Below are positions 8,635 through 22,322 of a stretch of 64,000 nt of DNA, piece after piece. The position numbers were made by a program, and so were the translations under genes. The stretch is taken from positions 62,001-126,000 of the forward strand of contig CALUUZ010000003.1 in NCBI GenBank assembly GCA_944324075.1. The letters run 5' to 3'. The DNA is from Candidatus Mailhella excrementigallinarum (lineage in GTDB: Bacteria > Desulfobacterota > Desulfovibrionia > Desulfovibrionales > Desulfovibrionaceae). The number at the start of each line of letters is the position of its first letter. Position 1 is the first letter of the stretch. A model generated the notes under the pieces. It was given only the letters and a program-made list of their open reading frames with translations, was not told where the DNA came from and ran no database searches.

Positions 8635-9109
8635 TCACCCCGGCTTACCCCCTGAAGTGGCGGCATACTCACGGGGTGTCAGTTTGTCTTGCATGGCATC
8701 ATGCCTTTCCTGTTGCTGGATATACTTTTTGACAGTGGCCTCGCTCAAGCCCACGGTGCCTGCATAGCCCCCCCCTGCCCAAAATTCTCTGTTGCCGAAC
8801 TTATATTGTCAGATTGGCATGCTTATCAAAAATCATCAGAGAGGTTTTCCCTTTCAGATACCCCATAAAACTCGACACGCTGATTTTGGGCGGGATGCCT
8901 ACCAGCAGATGTACATGGTCCGGCATCAAATGGCCTTCTAAAATTTCCACGCCTTTGTATCTGCACAAGTCGCGCAGGATTTCTCCTGTACTTGCTCGCA
9001 GGTCTGCAAAGATTATCCTTTTCCTGCATTTAGAAGCAAAGACGATGTGATGCTTGCACAACCATTTCGCATGAGCCAGGCTCCGAGCCTTCAATCCCAT
9101 AAAAAACAC
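8635..9109 (-). pseudogene. tnpA: IS200/IS605-family TnpA transposase, frameshifted
   Basis: Residues 1-98 read as a Y1 single-strand transposase (MFFMGLKARSLAH, FASKCRKR, and the metal-binding HUH motif as PDHVHLLVG). After KHAN-L the frame shifts by one base near 8803-8812. The family C-terminus then continues in the next frame: KFGNREFWAG, with the catalytic-Tyr region VGLSEATVKKYIQQQ, ending with a stop at 8635. An eight-G run on the coding strand (8768-8775 on the plus strand) follows the frameshift. The protein as written would lack its catalytic tyrosine helix, so the element is probably dead unless slippage restores the frame. Confidence 0.85.
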
Positions 9110-9254
9110 CTTTCATTTGATTTGTGCGCTGATCCTGAACAACTTCAGCGTAATGGAAAAGTGTTTTTTGTGTAGAACATTTGTCACCCCCGCATAGCGG
9201 GTGGCTGTCTGTTTCGGAAGCTACGCTTCCTCAACAGGCTGAAGCCTTAAACAG

Positions 9255-9285
9255 GAAAGGCCACATAGTCGCTATGCGGCCTTTC
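9255..9285. terminator. Strong two-part hairpin
   Basis: GAAAGGCC pairs with GGCCTTTC, and inside it CATAG pairs with CTATG around a TCG loop, giving an almost continuous 13-bp stem. It lies 95 bases beyond the lipoprotein stop and could end that minus-strand transcript, or it could be part of the outer edge of the IS200-like remnant. There is no long T run on either strand. Confidence 0.45.
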
Positions 9286-9379
9286 TCCATTAACTCTCCG
9301 AAAAAACTTTAAAAAGTCAGATCGAGAATTCCATTTCGCTCAATTCCACTACTGAAATCATTACCATCCTACTGCGAAA

Positions 9380-9598
9380 CTAAATGGAATGCATCTGCTT
9401 GACATCACCACGAGGAAGAGTGACCGCGTCACCGTTTTCATCTTCAAAAGTTATCGTATCCGCATCTGGATCAACAACAGGTTTGCTCGTAGCTATATGT
9501 ACGGCATAATCCTCGGTAACAACAAAGTAGCGTTGCGATCCACATGCCGTGAGAGCCAGAACAACCCCCAGCATACATACAGTCCGGAATATCTTCAT
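9380..9598 (-). CDS. Small YgdI/YgdR-type lipoprotein (DUF903-like)
   Basis: A 72-residue protein with a lipoprotein signal (hydrophobic segment then lipobox LTAC, mature Cys at about residue 19). The mature part, with SQRYFVVTEDYAV and DADTITFEDENG, matches the short SH3-like fold of YgdI/YgdR lipoproteins. A strong GGGGAGGA ribosome site precedes the ATG. It is probably anchored in the inner or outer membrane facing the periplasm; the function of the family is unknown. It stands alone between the IS remnant and a 500-base gap. Confidence 0.8.
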   Translation of the reverse strand: MKIFRTVCMLGVVLALTACGSQRYFVVTEDYAVHIATSKPVVDPDADTITFEDENGDAVTLPRGDVKQMHSI

Positions 9599-9688
9599 AA
9601 CATCCTCCCCTTGATTTATACGTTATAAAGAAGAAAACTTGGACTTGGAAAAAATTTATCATATTGTTACAAAAAGTCAAAGAAGATT

Positions 9689-9719
9689 TTGACCAAAATC
9701 ATGCCGTACTTGCTATAGT
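9689..9719 (+). promoter_or_regulatory. Candidate promoter upstream of yqeB
   Basis: TTGACC (9689-9694) and TATAGT (9714-9719) are 19 bases apart, and the -10 carries an extended TG (TGCTATAGT), which tolerates a poor -35 spacing. It would give a leader of about 380 bases before yqeB. Confidence 0.4.
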
Positions 9720-10106
9720 TCAATAATTTCTATTTAAAACAGATAAAATTTAAGTTCATACACGACCTGAACTGTAATCCCGACGATCTGTTTTTTGCCT
9801 GAAGCCTGAACATCGCAATACGCGAAATCCCGATGCCCAGTCCGGACACCGCTGGTCCTTCGGCAGATACAGCCAGCGGTCCTCCTGCCGGGCCATTGGA
9901 ACCAGCCAATATGCGCGCTTTTTCCCGAACTTGCCTTTTCATCCCTTCTCCCCCTATTCTTGAGAGCCTTTTCTTCCCATGGGGGTTTTGGACGCGGATC
10001 ATTTTCATGACCGCAGGGTCAAATCGTTCCGGCTCAAGGGTTCCGCCAATGTTCCCTGCCGAACCTCCCCAAAGGGATGTTCCGAAACCTCAGCCGGAGA
10101 TATGCC
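9720..10106. other. 387-base gap with no convincing gene
   Basis: On the plus strand this is the leader between a candidate promoter and yqeB. It contains an imperfect hairpin (GGACACCGCTGG near 9855 pairing with CCAGCGGTCC near 9885). On the minus strand a 70-codon frame starting MKRQVREKAR has a good GGGGGAG ribosome site but no recognisable family or domain. Either a structured leader or a small unknown gene is possible; neither is supported enough to call. Confidence 0.4.
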
Positions 10107-10934
10107 ATGCCGAATATTGCAGATCTTAATATTGTCTTCCGGGGAGCGGGAGACGTTGCAAGCGGAGCGGCGCTCCGTCTGTACAATGCGGGCCTGCGCC
10201 GCATCATCATGCTGGAAATTCCCCGGCCCATGGCTGTCCGCAGAACGGTGAGCTTTTCGGAGGCGGTGTACGACGGAGAAGTCACGGTAGAGGGCGTCAG
10301 GGCGAAGCTCGCCGTATCCTCCACAGATATTCCCGCTCTCTGGAAGGAAGAGGTTCTGCCTGTCCTGGTCGATCCGGAAGGACTTCTCATCCGCAACATG
10401 AAACCGGATGTCGTCATAGAAGCCACCATTGCCAAACGCAACATCGGCGTCAGCATGGCGGACGCGCCACTGGTCATCGGCGTAGGGCCGGGCTTTACCG
10501 CCGGAAAAGACGTCCATTGCGTCATTGAAACAAATCGCGGATTCACGATGGGCCGCCTGTACCGTTCCGGATCAGCCGCTCCCAATACGGGAAACCCCGG
10601 CATTGTGATGGGTTACAGCGTGGAACGCGTACTGCGCGCCCCCTGCTCCGGACGCTTTGAAACAAATCTGGACATAGGTGATCGCGTTGAGGCAGGGGCA
10701 TCTGTCGGCACAGTGAACGGGCAGCCCGTGATTTCCCAGATAGGAGGGATTCTGCGCGGCTTGCTGAGAGCGGGGCTGGATGTGGAAAAGGGAGCAAAAA
10801 TGGGTGATGTGGAACCTCGTGACGATATCGGGTTCAACAGATGCTCTGACAAGGGCATGGCAGTCGGCGGAGCCCTGCTGGAAGCCATCATTGCTTATGC
10901 GCTGAACCGGGAACCGAATTGCAGAGAGGCATAG
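10107..10934 (+). CDS. yqeB: YqeB: selenium-dependent molybdenum hydroxylase system protein (EF2563 family)
   Basis: The 276-residue protein matches the EF2563/YqeB family, which accompanies selenium-dependent molybdenum hydroxylases and is thought to help cofactor maturation. Typical stretches are VFRGAGDVASGAALRLYNAG at the N-terminus (nucleotide-binding-like), MLEIPRPMAVRRTVSF and VYDGEVTVEGV. The C-terminal half has a biotinyl/lipoyl-like stretch around IGDRVEAGASVGTV. I place the start at 10107 (MPNIADLN) because GGAG lies 7 bases upstream; an in-frame ATG at 10077 has no such site. The neighbouring Mop-domain gene supports a molybdenum link. No hydroxylase subunit is in the window. Confidence 0.85.
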   Translation: MPNIADLNIVFRGAGDVASGAALRLYNAGLRRIIMLEIPRPMAVRRTVSFSEAVYDGEVTVEGVRAKLAVSSTDIPALWKEEVLPVLVDPEGLLIRNMKPDVVIEATIAKRNIGVSMADAPLVIGVGPGFTAGKDVHCVIETNRGFTMGRLYRSGSAAPNTGNPGIVMGYSVERVLRAPCSGRFETNLDIGDRVEAGASVGTVNGQPVISQIGGILRGLLRAGLDVEKGAKMGDVEPRDDIGFNRCSDKGMAVGGALLEAIIAYALNREPNCREA

Positions 10935-10936
10935 TC

Positions 10937-10964
10937 CGGAATTTTCCTCACATGGGAAATTCCG
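10937..10964 (+). terminator. Hairpin after yqeB
   Basis: CGGAATTTTCC (10937-10947) pairs with GGGAAATTCCG (10954-10964) with one mismatch, starting 2 bases after the yqeB stop. There is no T run, so efficiency is uncertain. Confidence 0.45.
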
Positions 10965-10993
10965 AAGGATATGCTTTCCCCGGCAGGTACCCT

Positions 10994-11182
10994 GAGCATT
11001 TCGCCATTGGAGTGCTTCGTGGAGGCGAGCGGGACGAGACTTGCCTCCGTTCTCCCTATCCGCAAGGCGTTCCGCGCTCACGGCCAGGGACAGACGCCGC
11101 CCTGCCCCCTGTCCGGTGTCGTCGCAGGCCAACTGCAGGTCAGAAAACAGGATCTGGCTGGCAGATATGTTCGCTCACAAAG
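10994..11182 (-). repeat. Dispersed intergenic repeat, copy 1
   Basis: Member of the window's repeat family, read on the minus strand. It contains the family blocks ATATCTGCCAGCCAGATCC, CTGCGACGACACCGG and AAGTCTCGTCCC, and ends with CCAATGGCGAAATGCTC. It lies between the convergent yqeB and mop genes. Confidence 0.7.
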
Positions 11183-11216
11183 CGCGCCGGAACAGAAATT
11201 TTCAGAGAACTGAAAA

Positions 11217-11258
11217 GGGCACGAAAAAGGCCGCATTGATGCGGCCTTTTTCGTGCCC
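11217..11258. terminator. Perfect bidirectional terminator
   Basis: An 18-bp perfect stem (GGGCACGAAAAAGGCCGC and its complement) with a 6-base loop. A and T runs lie inside the stem, so it can work both ways between the convergent yqeB and mop transcripts. It separates two copies of the dispersed repeat. Confidence 0.75.
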
Positions 11259-11261
11259 GAC

Positions 11262-11468
11262 CGGAGCATGTTCGTCCAGAAAATGCTCTCCGAGTCAAGC
11301 ACGGCAGAACCCCGCCGTCTCCCTGCCCGGTGTCGCCGCAATTCGCTTGCACCATTCTTCGTTGAAGAGCGCAGAACATGGACGGCAGAGCATCGCTCCG
11401 ACTTCAGGCCTGGAACAGGCAGGGCAGAAGCTGGTTCCGTCCGGCAAAGCTTTTTGTTGCAGAATGCC
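11262..11468 (-). repeat. Dispersed intergenic repeat, copy 2
   Basis: Minus-strand copy. It has GCATTCTGCAACAAAA, GCCGGACGGAACC, TTCTGCCCTGCCTG, GCCTGAAGTCGGAGC and AATTGCGGCGACACCGGG in family order, ending at GGAGAGCATTTT. It lies in the same convergent gap as copy 1, with the terminator at 11217-11258 between them. Confidence 0.75.
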
Positions 11469-11507
11469 CTGTGACGCTTTCAGCGGAAACAGCCCGCCGA
11501 ACATCCT

Positions 11508-11936
11508 CTACTTGTCAACGGCAACGAGTACATTGCAGGGATTGATGACGGCCGTCACCTCAGAGCCTTCTTCAAGACGGAGACGGTTGACGCCGTCAAG
11601 AGTGATAATAGCGGTAATCTGCGCGCCCCCCGGCAGTTCCAGCACCACTTCGCCATTGACAAAGCCACGGGTCAGCTTCCTGATTTTACCCGTAAACTGA
11701 TTGGGGGTGGACAGCTTGTGCTGCGCGGCATCGGCCAGGATAATCATGTTGCTGGCCTTCAGCACCACATACGCCGCCCTGCCGATTTCAAGCCCCATGT
11801 TTTCAGCGGCAGCCTTGCAGATCGTGGCAACGACCTGCTGACCGCCCTCAAGAGTCACCACCACATCATCATTGACCGCGCCGGAAGAAAGAGCAGTAAT
11901 TTTACCAAGAAAAGTGTTGCGTGCGCTGGCTTGCAT
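11508..11936 (-). CDS. Tandem Mop/TOBE molybdate-binding protein (molbindin-like)
   Basis: 142 residues made of two Mop (TOBE) domains of about 65 residues each. ARNTFLGKITALSSGAVND opens the first and NQFTGKIRKLTRGFVNGEV the second; each ends in the typical EVTAVI or ASNMIIL stretch. Proteins of this shape (ModG, molbindins) bind molybdate or tungstate oxyanions and buffer them in the cytoplasm. The start at 11936 has AAGGAG 7 bases upstream; the longer in-frame reading to 12080 has no family support. It faces the molybdenum-linked yqeB and lies 88 bases after the ligA stop. No DNA-binding domain is present, so it is not a ModE regulator. Confidence 0.85.
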   Translation of the reverse strand: MQASARNTFLGKITALSSGAVNDDVVVTLEGGQQVVATICKAAAENMGLEIGRAAYVVLKASNMIILADAAQHKLSTPNQFTGKIRKLTRGFVNGEVVLELPGGAQITAIITLDGVNRLRLEEGSEVTAVINPCNVLVAVDK

Positions 11937-12024
11937 CAACGAACTCCTTAAAAAGTTTTTTGGAACTCTAATAGTAATCCCCGAAAACATCAATATTATA
12001 GCCTCAGGGCTGAGGCTGACAGTT

Positions 12025-14313
<2,289 letters not shown>

Positions 14314-14348
14314 TCAAGGGAGGGGTTGCAAAAAAGAAAGGCGCGTCT

Positions 14349-14504
14349 GGAGCGTTTTGCGTTCGAAAATATATGTCAGTCAGATCCCGAGTTCTGGCCC
14401 GCAGGTCTCACACCTGAAGCCGGAGCTATACACCGCAGGTGAATTGCGGCGACACCGGAGGAGCAGGGGCGCGGCGGAGTCTCGCTTCGCTCATGAAATG
14501 CTCT
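14349..14504 (+). repeat. Dispersed intergenic repeat, copy 3
   Basis: Plus-strand copy and one of the clearest. Family blocks in order are GGAGCGTTTTGCGTTCGAAA, TTCTGGCCCGCAGG, CACCTGAAGCCGGAGC, GCAGGTGAATTGCGGCGACA, GGAGTCTCGC and GAAATGCTC. Its right end overlaps the last four codons of the glycosyltransferase gene. Confidence 0.8.
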
Positions 14505-15266
14505 GGCGCGTGAGATCCAGCGGAGCCGCCGTGTCTTCAAACGTTTCGATGCAGGCGCGCACAATGTCCGCCGCGCGAGGCAGAACACACTCAGCGAGTG
14601 CGCGTTTGCGTTCAGCCTGCAGCAGCGGACGGAAGCGCAGAGAAGAACTCAGCCCACCCAGTTCCATATAGGATGCCACAAAGGGCAGCAGAGCCAGATT
14701 ATCCGGAGTCAGACGCTCCGCGACAAAGGCGAAATCCCCGGCAATGCGGTAGGAACTGTCAAAACGCGCGCTCCTGAACAGAGTCGAACGGAAGAACACG
14801 GCAGGAGTGAGCAGCGGCATGCCGCAGATAAACTGGCGGAAAATCTCCGCTCTGCTGCGGGCGACGCGTTCCCGTACCCTTCCGCCACGGCCCAGCTCGA
14901 GCCCGGCCTGAGCGAAGCCGATGTCTTCAGGAACGCGGTCCAGAACGCGCGCAGCCTGCGCCAGCACATGCGGCGCGGCCAACGCGTCGTCCGCGCCGAG
15001 GAACATGACCCAACGACTCGCCGGGGATATCCGGTCAAGCGCCCGGTTCCATGCATCGTATACGCCGCTGTCCGCCTCGCAAACGACATTCAGTCGTTCA
15101 TCAGGACGAGCGGCAAGGATATCCGCCGTGCCGTCCTCCGAAAGAGCATCCTGAATCAGACACTCCCACTCCGCGTGCGTCTGGGAAAACAACGAATCCA
15201 GTGCACGCGGCAGTGTGGCGGCTCCATTGCGCACGGCAATGATCACGGAAAAGAGGCATCGTGGTT

Positions 15267-15270
<4 letters not shown>
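14491..15270 (-). CDS. Family 2 glycosyltransferase
   Basis: The 259-residue GT-A fold protein begins with [20 protein letters not shown]. It shows [25 protein letters not shown] and the acidic pair [11 protein letters not shown] that stands where the metal-binding DxD is usually found. There are no membrane helices, so it should work in the cytoplasm on a membrane lipid or protein acceptor. The substrate cannot be told. It overlaps the stop of uvrB by four bases. The final codons lie in a copy of the dispersed repeat, so its C-terminus may have been altered by that element. No other sugar genes are nearby. Confidence 0.88.
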
Positions 15271-17420
<2,150 letters not shown>

Positions 17421-17425
17421 GGGCG

Positions 17426-18466
17426 TCAGACGCGCGGAGGCGTGAAGTTGAAGCCGCCCACATTGACCGGGGCGCCGCCATTCCCGTTTTCGGCGGCCTC
17501 CTTTCTCGCACCGGCGGAAGAAGTCTGCACAGAACTTCCCCCGTCATGCCGGATCACACTGGTGAGCCCCGCCACAATGCCGGAAAGATTCGCCAAATCC
17601 TGCGGTATGATCATGGTGGTCCCCGTCTTGGCCAGAGCGCCGAACTGCTGCACCCAGCTCTCGGCCACGCGCAGGTTCGCCGCCGCCACGCCGCCGGGAA
17701 GCGCCATCTGTTCCGACACCAGGCGCAGCCCTTCCGCCGTGGCCTGCGCCACGGTTTCGATCAGCGCGGCCTCGCCCTGCGCCTGATTCTTGAGAGACTG
17801 CATCTTGCCTTCGGACTCAGCAATGGCGGCCTGCTTGGCACCTTCCGCACGGTTAATCTGCGACTGCATCTCCCCTTCGGACTGGGCGATAACGGCGCGC
17901 TTTTCGCGCTCGGCCCGCATCTGCTTTTCCATGGCCTGCATGACCGTGGCCGGAGGAGTGATGTCCCGTATCTCATACCGCAGCACCTTGATTCCCCAGG
18001 GAGAGGTGGCGGCGTCCAGAGCGGCGACAACTTCCTGATTGATGGTGGAGCGTTCCTCAAAGGTCTTATCCAGTTCAAGCTTGCCGATGGCGGAACGGAG
18101 CGCCGTCTGCGCCAATTGCACGGCCCCGAAAAGGTAGTCGCTGATCCCATAGGCCGATTTTTCCGGAGCGATAACCTGAAGATAAAGCACACCGTCGATA
18201 TCCACGCTTACGTTGTCTCTGGTGATGCAGGTCTGTTTGGGCACATCCAGCACCTGCTCCTTGAGCGAACGCTTGTATGCAACGACATCCAGAAAGGGAA
18301 TGAGCAGATGGAACCCCGCATACAGCACTGTGCGGAACTTTCCGAGACGCTCCACCACATAGGCCTGCTGGTTGGGCACGACTTTGGCAGTCTTCAGCAG
18401 AATGACGATCAGCAGTATGGCCAACAGCACCAGAATGACAATGGAAGTGGGAATAAATGTGGACAT
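17426..18466 (-). CDS. SPFH/stomatin-like membrane protein (QmcA-like)
   Basis: 346 residues. One N-terminal membrane helix (about residues 7-26) is followed by an SPFH/band-7 domain ([37 protein letters not shown]) and a long coiled coil rich in E, A and K ([18 protein letters not shown]). This is the QmcA/stomatin arrangement: oligomers form membrane microdomains and modulate proteases. The NfeD-like gene directly upstream is its usual partner. No protease domain is present. The C-terminal 40 residues are Gly/Ser-rich. Confidence 0.92.
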   Translation of the reverse strand: MSTFIPTSIVILVLLAILLIVILLKTAKVVPNQQAYVVERLGKFRTVLYAGFHLLIPFLDVVAYKRSLKEQVLDVPKQTCITRDNVSVDIDGVLYLQVIAPEKSAYGISDYLFGAVQLAQTALRSAIGKLELDKTFEERSTINQEVVAALDAATSPWGIKVLRYEIRDITPPATVMQAMEKQMRAEREKRAVIAQSEGEMQSQINRAEGAKQAAIAESEGKMQSLKNQAQGEAALIETVAQATAEGLRLVSEQMALPGGVAAANLRVAESWVQQFGALAKTGTTMIIPQDLANLSGIVAGLTSVIRHDGGSSVQTSSAGARKEAAENGNGGAPVNVGGFNFTPPRV

Positions 18467-18525
18467 GTGACATCCTTGTATTCAGATATACGAGGGAAGT
18501 TCCTCAAATCCATGAAAAGCTGAAC

Positions 18526-18987
18526 TCACTGAACAGCTTCAACTTCCAGGACAAGCATGTCTGCCGGGGAAGGGCCCTTCACCCGTACGCGCGAACCCGC
18601 GGGAGCCGCCATGGAAGAACTTGCCCGCCAGAAACTTCCGCCGAGTTCGATTTCGCCTATGCCCCCGGCGGGGATATCTTTTGTTACTTCCGCAAACGCT
18701 CCCGTATGGACGAATTCCGGCGCGCCTCCGCTCCCGGATGCCGTTGCGGAGGCATCCGCCTTGTTTCCGCGAAACACCGTGACCAGACGGCGGCGCAAAA
18801 AAAGAAGAGAAGCCAGAGATACCAGCAGAAAGGCCGCCAGTTCCTGCTCAGGCCCCGGGTGAACGGCGGCGACCAGTGCGGCGGCCCAGGCCCCCGCGCC
18901 GAAAAAGACCACCACAAAGGATGCGGTAAACAGCTCTCCCGCCATACAGGCGACCCCGATAGCAAACCAGATGACGATCGGATTCAC
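18526..18987 (-). CDS. NfeD-like membrane protein
   Basis: 153 residues: hydrophobic N-terminal half with about three helices (VIWFAIGVACMAGELF, FVVVFFGAGAWAAALVAA, AFLLVSLASLLFL) and a C-terminal OB-fold (GAFAEVTKDIPAGGIGEIEL ... GSRVRVKG). This is the short NfeD class that pairs with SPFH proteins such as the QmcA-like gene 59 bases downstream. The long class with an attached protease is excluded by length. Confidence 0.9.
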   Translation of the reverse strand: MNPIVIWFAIGVACMAGELFTASFVVVFFGAGAWAAALVAAVHPGPEQELAAFLLVSLASLLFLRRRLVTVFRGNKADASATASGSGGAPEFVHTGAFAEVTKDIPAGGIGEIELGGSFWRASSSMAAPAGSRVRVKGPSPADMLVLEVEAVQ

Positions 18988-19106
18988 GAGTCTCCTCCTC
19001 CCCGGTCGGAAACCACGATGCTGCGCACCATGCGGCCGGAAACACGCAAACCATACAGAGGAAAGCTTTTCCTGTCCATGAGAGGAACATTCCCGCGCAT
19101 TAAATG

Positions 19107-19137
19107 ACCAAAAGGGAGGAAGCCTGAACCTCCTCCC
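19107..19137 (-). terminator. Terminator downstream of rpsT
   Basis: On the minus strand GGGAGGA (19137-19131) pairs with TCCTCCC (19120-19114) and is followed by TTTTGG. It lies about 200 bases past the rpsT stop, beyond a repeat copy, and just ahead of nfeD. Confidence 0.6.
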
Positions 19138-19151
19138 TCAAGGGCAAAAAT

Positions 19152-19322
19152 CAGAACATTCTGACTCAAGTACTCCCGGCGCAGCCGCAGTAAACCCCGC
19201 CATAAAACCGGAACAACCGCAATCCACTTGCAGCACAGGACTCTGACATCACATGAGACCTGCGCCCCCCGGAATGCGGAAGGCCGACCGGCAGACACTT
19301 TCAACAGCAGAATACGCGTCCA
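19152..19322 (-). repeat. Dispersed intergenic repeat, copy 4 (degenerate)
   Basis: Minus-strand, clearly decayed copy between rpsT and nfeD. Family blocks still visible are GTTGAAAGTGTCTGCCGGTC, GGGCGCAGGTCTCA, CTGCAAGTGGATTGCGG and TTCCGG. The right end is not sharp. Confidence 0.55.
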
Positions 19323-19335
19323 GCGCGGGACAGCC

Positions 19336-19602
19336 TTACGCTTCGAGCGCGTTGACAGCCTTGGCCAGACGGGAAACCTTACGAGCGGCTTTCTTCCAGT
19401 GAATGACCCCCTTGCCCGCGACCTTGTCCAGCGTGGACGTGGCATAGGTCAGGGCCTTCTGAGCGCCTTCCTTGTCGTTATTCAGAATGGCGGCGCGCAC
19501 CTGTTTGACCACGTTCTTCACGCGGGTACGGGCGGCACGGTTGCGGGTGTTACGCTTGATGCTCTGCTTATGGCGCTTGATAGCGGACTTGTGGTTGGCC
19601 AC
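19336..19602 (-). CDS. rpsT: Ribosomal protein S20
   Basis: 88-residue basic protein starting [14 protein letters not shown], the S20 signature, with [20 protein letters not shown] at the C-terminus. It binds 16S rRNA at the base of the 30S subunit. It has its own promoter at 19685-19713 and is flanked on both sides by dispersed repeats, so it appears to be a single-gene transcript. Confidence 0.98.
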   Translation of the reverse strand: MANHKSAIKRHKQSIKRNTRNRAARTRVKNVVKQVRAAILNNDKEGAQKALTYATSTLDKVAGKGVIHWKKAARKVSRLAKAVNALEA

Positions 19603-19684
19603 GGACTCCTCCGATGCTGATGAAATTATAAAAAAGCGGGGCGGCAGGGCGCCCGTTGTGATACCCGTATTACTGAAACAGTAA

Positions 19685-19713
19685 TTTTTATCCCGTCATG
19701 CTGGGTCTGTCAA
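19685..19713 (-). promoter_or_regulatory. rpsT promoter
   Basis: On the minus strand a perfect TTGACA (19713-19708) and TAAAAA (19690-19685) are 17 bases apart, about 83 bases before the rpsT start. This fits a strong ribosomal-protein promoter with a short leader. Confidence 0.65.
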
Positions 19714-19908
19714 GGCAAAAACCTGCGGCGCTCTGTTGTAGAACCGTGTTGATGGCGCTGCGCGTGACGTGCGGTTCCGTTCCGGCTGTGAGGCGACGAG
19801 CATGCGTTACCGCAGGGACAGCCCGGGTTCCACACAGCGAAAGGCACCGTTATCCACGGTCGGCTCGCTCGCGCCTCCGGCGGTCAACGTTATGTTCAAC
19901 ACGATTCC

Positions 19909-20091
19909 AGAGCATTTCGCCATTGAAATGCTCTACTTCAGTCGAACAGGGCGAGACTGAAGCCGCGACGCCCCCTCTTCTCCGGCATCGCCGCAATTCA
20001 CTTGCGGCGTCTGGCTCCGGCGGAGGCGTGAAATCCGCGGACCGGAACATAGGGTCTGGCCGGCAGATATTTTCGAGAGCAAAGTACTCTG
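19909..20091 (-). repeat. Dispersed intergenic repeat, copy 5
   Basis: Minus-strand copy, nearly complete. Blocks are GAAAATATCTGCCGGCCAGA, TTTCACGCCT, GCCGGAGCC, CGCAAGTGAATTGCGGCGAT, GTCTCGCCCTGTTCGACT and a terminal palindrome (AGAGCATTTC ... GAAATGCTCT at 19909-19934). It lies between glyS and rpsT. The remaining gap bases (19714-19908 and 20092-20219) show no gene. Confidence 0.8.
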
Positions 20092-20219
20092 AACAGAACG
20101 ACACCTGCGGTCAAAGGCAGATCGTGCCGATAGCGCTGCACCGGGGTAAAACCGCGTATGCAGCGTATCGGCAGCCTTTCTCTCCGGCCGAGCGGCCATG
20201 TACCGCAGCCGTGTCCGAC

Positions 20220-22322
20220 TCATATCTGCAGAGCGGAAAAATCGGCCAGTCTTCCCATCCGGGCCAGCAACGCATGAAGAAGATTCAGGCGGTTCTCCCG
20301 CAGTGTCTCGTCCTCAGCCATCACCATGACACCGTCAAAAAAGGCGTCCACCGTAGGCCGGACATCGTCCATCAGGGTCATGATCTCGGTGAAACGGTCA
20401 GCGGCCCACAGCTCGTCGAATCGGCTGGCCATGCCGCGCAGCGCGGAGGCCAGCTCCTTTTCCGCCGCTTCCTGAAGCAGCGCGTCGTTCCACACCTCAC
20501 ACGGCTCGCCCTTGCGCTTCCGGAGAATATTGGCCACGCGCTTGAAGGTTCGCGCGTTGTCGGCAAAACCCGGCTTGCGGCTTTCCTCTTCCAGCGCGGC
20601 CAGACGCTGTCCGGCGGCCCATACATCGTCATGTCCCGCGCCAAGCGCGGCTTCCACCAGCAGGGTATCGCCACCGCGCGTCAGAAAAAGATTCTTCAGG
20701 CGTCCGGCAAAGAATTCATCCAGTTTCTCCAGCGTTTCCTCCCGCCCGAACTTCCAGCGGATGCCGTCCGCATAGAAAGACAGTGCCGCGGCAAACAGCT
20801 CGCGTACGGATATGCGGTATCCCCGTTCCAGCAGAATGCGGGCTATTCCAAGGGCCGCACGGCGCAGCGCGTAAGGATCCGCCGCGCCGGTGGGAATATT
20901 GCCCAGTCCGAAGCAGCCCGCCAGGGTATCCGCCTTGTCCGCAAGGGAAAGCAGCGCTCCCGCATCAGTGGAGGGCACCGGGGTATCCGGTCCGGCGGGC
21001 AGGTACTGTTCCGCCAGAGCGGAGGCCACATATTCCCCCATTCCCATTCTGCGGGCGTAAATGCCTCCCATGATCCCCTGGAGCGTATCAAATTCGCCCA
21101 CCATCTGGGATACGAGGTCGGCCTTGGCCACGCGGCCCGCCCTGGAGGCTTCCTCCACGGGCAGCGGGGCCTTCAGGCTCGCCCTGACTCCCTCCAGCCC
21201 GGCCAGCCAGCCGCACAGACGTTCCAGGCGGCGGCACTTGTCTCCCATCGAGCCGAGAGGACCAAGGAATATGACGTGATCCAGAGCTTCCGTCCAGGGA
21301 GCGAATCCGGCACGAAGATCGGTATTCCAGTAAAAACGCGCATCTTCAAGACGGGCGCGCAGTACGCGTTCCCATCCCTTTTTCACCACAGCCCGATCTT
21401 CGGGCTCAAGATTGAGTACGGTGAGAAAGTGCGGCATGAGACGCCCATCCGCACTTTCAATGCCAAAGCTCTTCTGGTGGGTTTCCATGCTGGTAATCAA
21501 CACTTCGCGCGGCAACTCCAGAAAGGCGGGGTCAAAATCCCCGAGCAGGGGAACCGGGTGTTCCGCCAGCCCTTCCACTTCACCCAGCAGCGCCTCATTC
21601 CAGAGTACCCGGCCGCCCGCCTTGTCAGCCAGGGAGTTGCCCCCGGCGATGATGATTTCCCGCCGCGTCGCGTCGGATGCGGTAACACGGCACTTTTCGG
21701 CCAGCACAGCATCCATGTCGTCCGCATGCGCCACTTCAAAGGGGCCGGGGCCATGTACCCGATGGCCGCGCGTCATGCGGCCCGACTCCACCATTCCCAC
21801 TCTGAACGGTATCACTTCGCCGCCGAGCAGGGCGACAATCCAGTGCATGGGCCGGGCATAGGCAAAGCCGCCTTCTCCCCAGCGCATGCGCTTGGGGAAG
21901 GAAAGCGCGGCGATGATGGAGGGGACGGTATCTTTCAGCACATCCAGGGCGGACGCTCCTCCCACGGTCCTGCGCGCCGCGACGTAGACGCCTTTTTCCG
22001 TCTCCTGCGTGAACAGGGCGGCAACGTCCACCCCCTGACCGCGCGCGAACCCCTGCGCAGCTCTGGAGGGTCTGCCCTCTGCGTCATACGCCGCCTTGAG
22101 CGAAGGCCCCAGCGCCACCTCCTCGCGCACGGGCTGCATGTCGGCAAGACCGTACACATGCAGCAGCGTGCGACGGGGCGTGGCGCAGACGGCCATTCCG
22201 TCAAAACTCAGATCCGCCTCGTTCAGAGAGGCGGAGAAACGCTCGGCAAGCTCTTTTTCCAGAGGGGCCAGAAAACGGGAAGGCAGTTCTTCCGTGCCGA
22301 TTTCAAGAACAAAGTGACTCAT
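20220..22322 (-). CDS. glyS: Glycyl-tRNA synthetase beta subunit
   Basis: 700 residues, the tRNA-recognising subunit of the alpha2-beta2 glycyl-tRNA synthetase. [15 protein letters not shown] at the N-terminus is diagnostic, followed by GFARGQGV, the HD-like helical region, [20 protein letters not shown] and a C-terminal DALR-type anticodon-binding domain. It overlaps glyQ by four bases. Length is normal for the family. Confidence 0.98.
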   Translation of the reverse strand: MSHFVLEIGTEELPSRFLAPLEKELAERFSASLNEADLSFDGMAVCATPRRTLLHVYGLADMQPVREEVALGPSLKAAYDAEGRPSRAAQGFARGQGVDVAALFTQETEKGVYVAARRTVGGASALDVLKDTVPSIIAALSFPKRMRWGEGGFAYARPMHWIVALLGGEVIPFRVGMVESGRMTRGHRVHGPGPFEVAHADDMDAVLAEKCRVTASDATRREIIIAGGNSLADKAGGRVLWNEALLGEVEGLAEHPVPLLGDFDPAFLELPREVLITSMETHQKSFGIESADGRLMPHFLTVLNLEPEDRAVVKKGWERVLRARLEDARFYWNTDLRAGFAPWTEALDHVIFLGPLGSMGDKCRRLERLCGWLAGLEGVRASLKAPLPVEEASRAGRVAKADLVSQMVGEFDTLQGIMGGIYARRMGMGEYVASALAEQYLPAGPDTPVPSTDAGALLSLADKADTLAGCFGLGNIPTGAADPYALRRAALGIARILLERGYRISVRELFAAALSFYADGIRWKFGREETLEKLDEFFAGRLKNLFLTRGGDTLLVEAALGAGHDDVWAAGQRLAALEEESRKPGFADNARTFKRVANILRKRKGEPCEVWNDALLQEAAEKELASALRGMASRFDELWAADRFTEIMTLMDDVRPTVDAFFDGVMVMAEDETLRENRLNLLHALLARMGRLADFSALQI

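Larger units (their letters stand above)
8531..9231 (-). mobile_element. Decayed IS200/IS605-type element
   Basis: The segment holds a broken TnpA (Y1) gene flanked by two similar hairpins lying in the same orientation (8531-8553 and about 9185-9204), each followed by a GTTTCGG-containing stretch. Same-orientation subterminal palindromes are typical of IS200/IS605 ends. No accessory tnpB is present. The exact ends cannot be fixed by eye and the limits given are approximate. It lies directly downstream of tRNA-Pro. Confidence 0.55.

Noticed and set aside
8443-9600. Integrated island or prophage at tRNA-Pro
   Set aside because: No integrase and no repeat of the tRNA 3' end was found; only the IS200-like remnant is present.
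9730-10008. Small minus-strand frame (MKRQVREKAR...) with a good ribosome site
   Set aside because: No recognisable family and low-complexity composition; mentioned only as a possibility in the gap entry.
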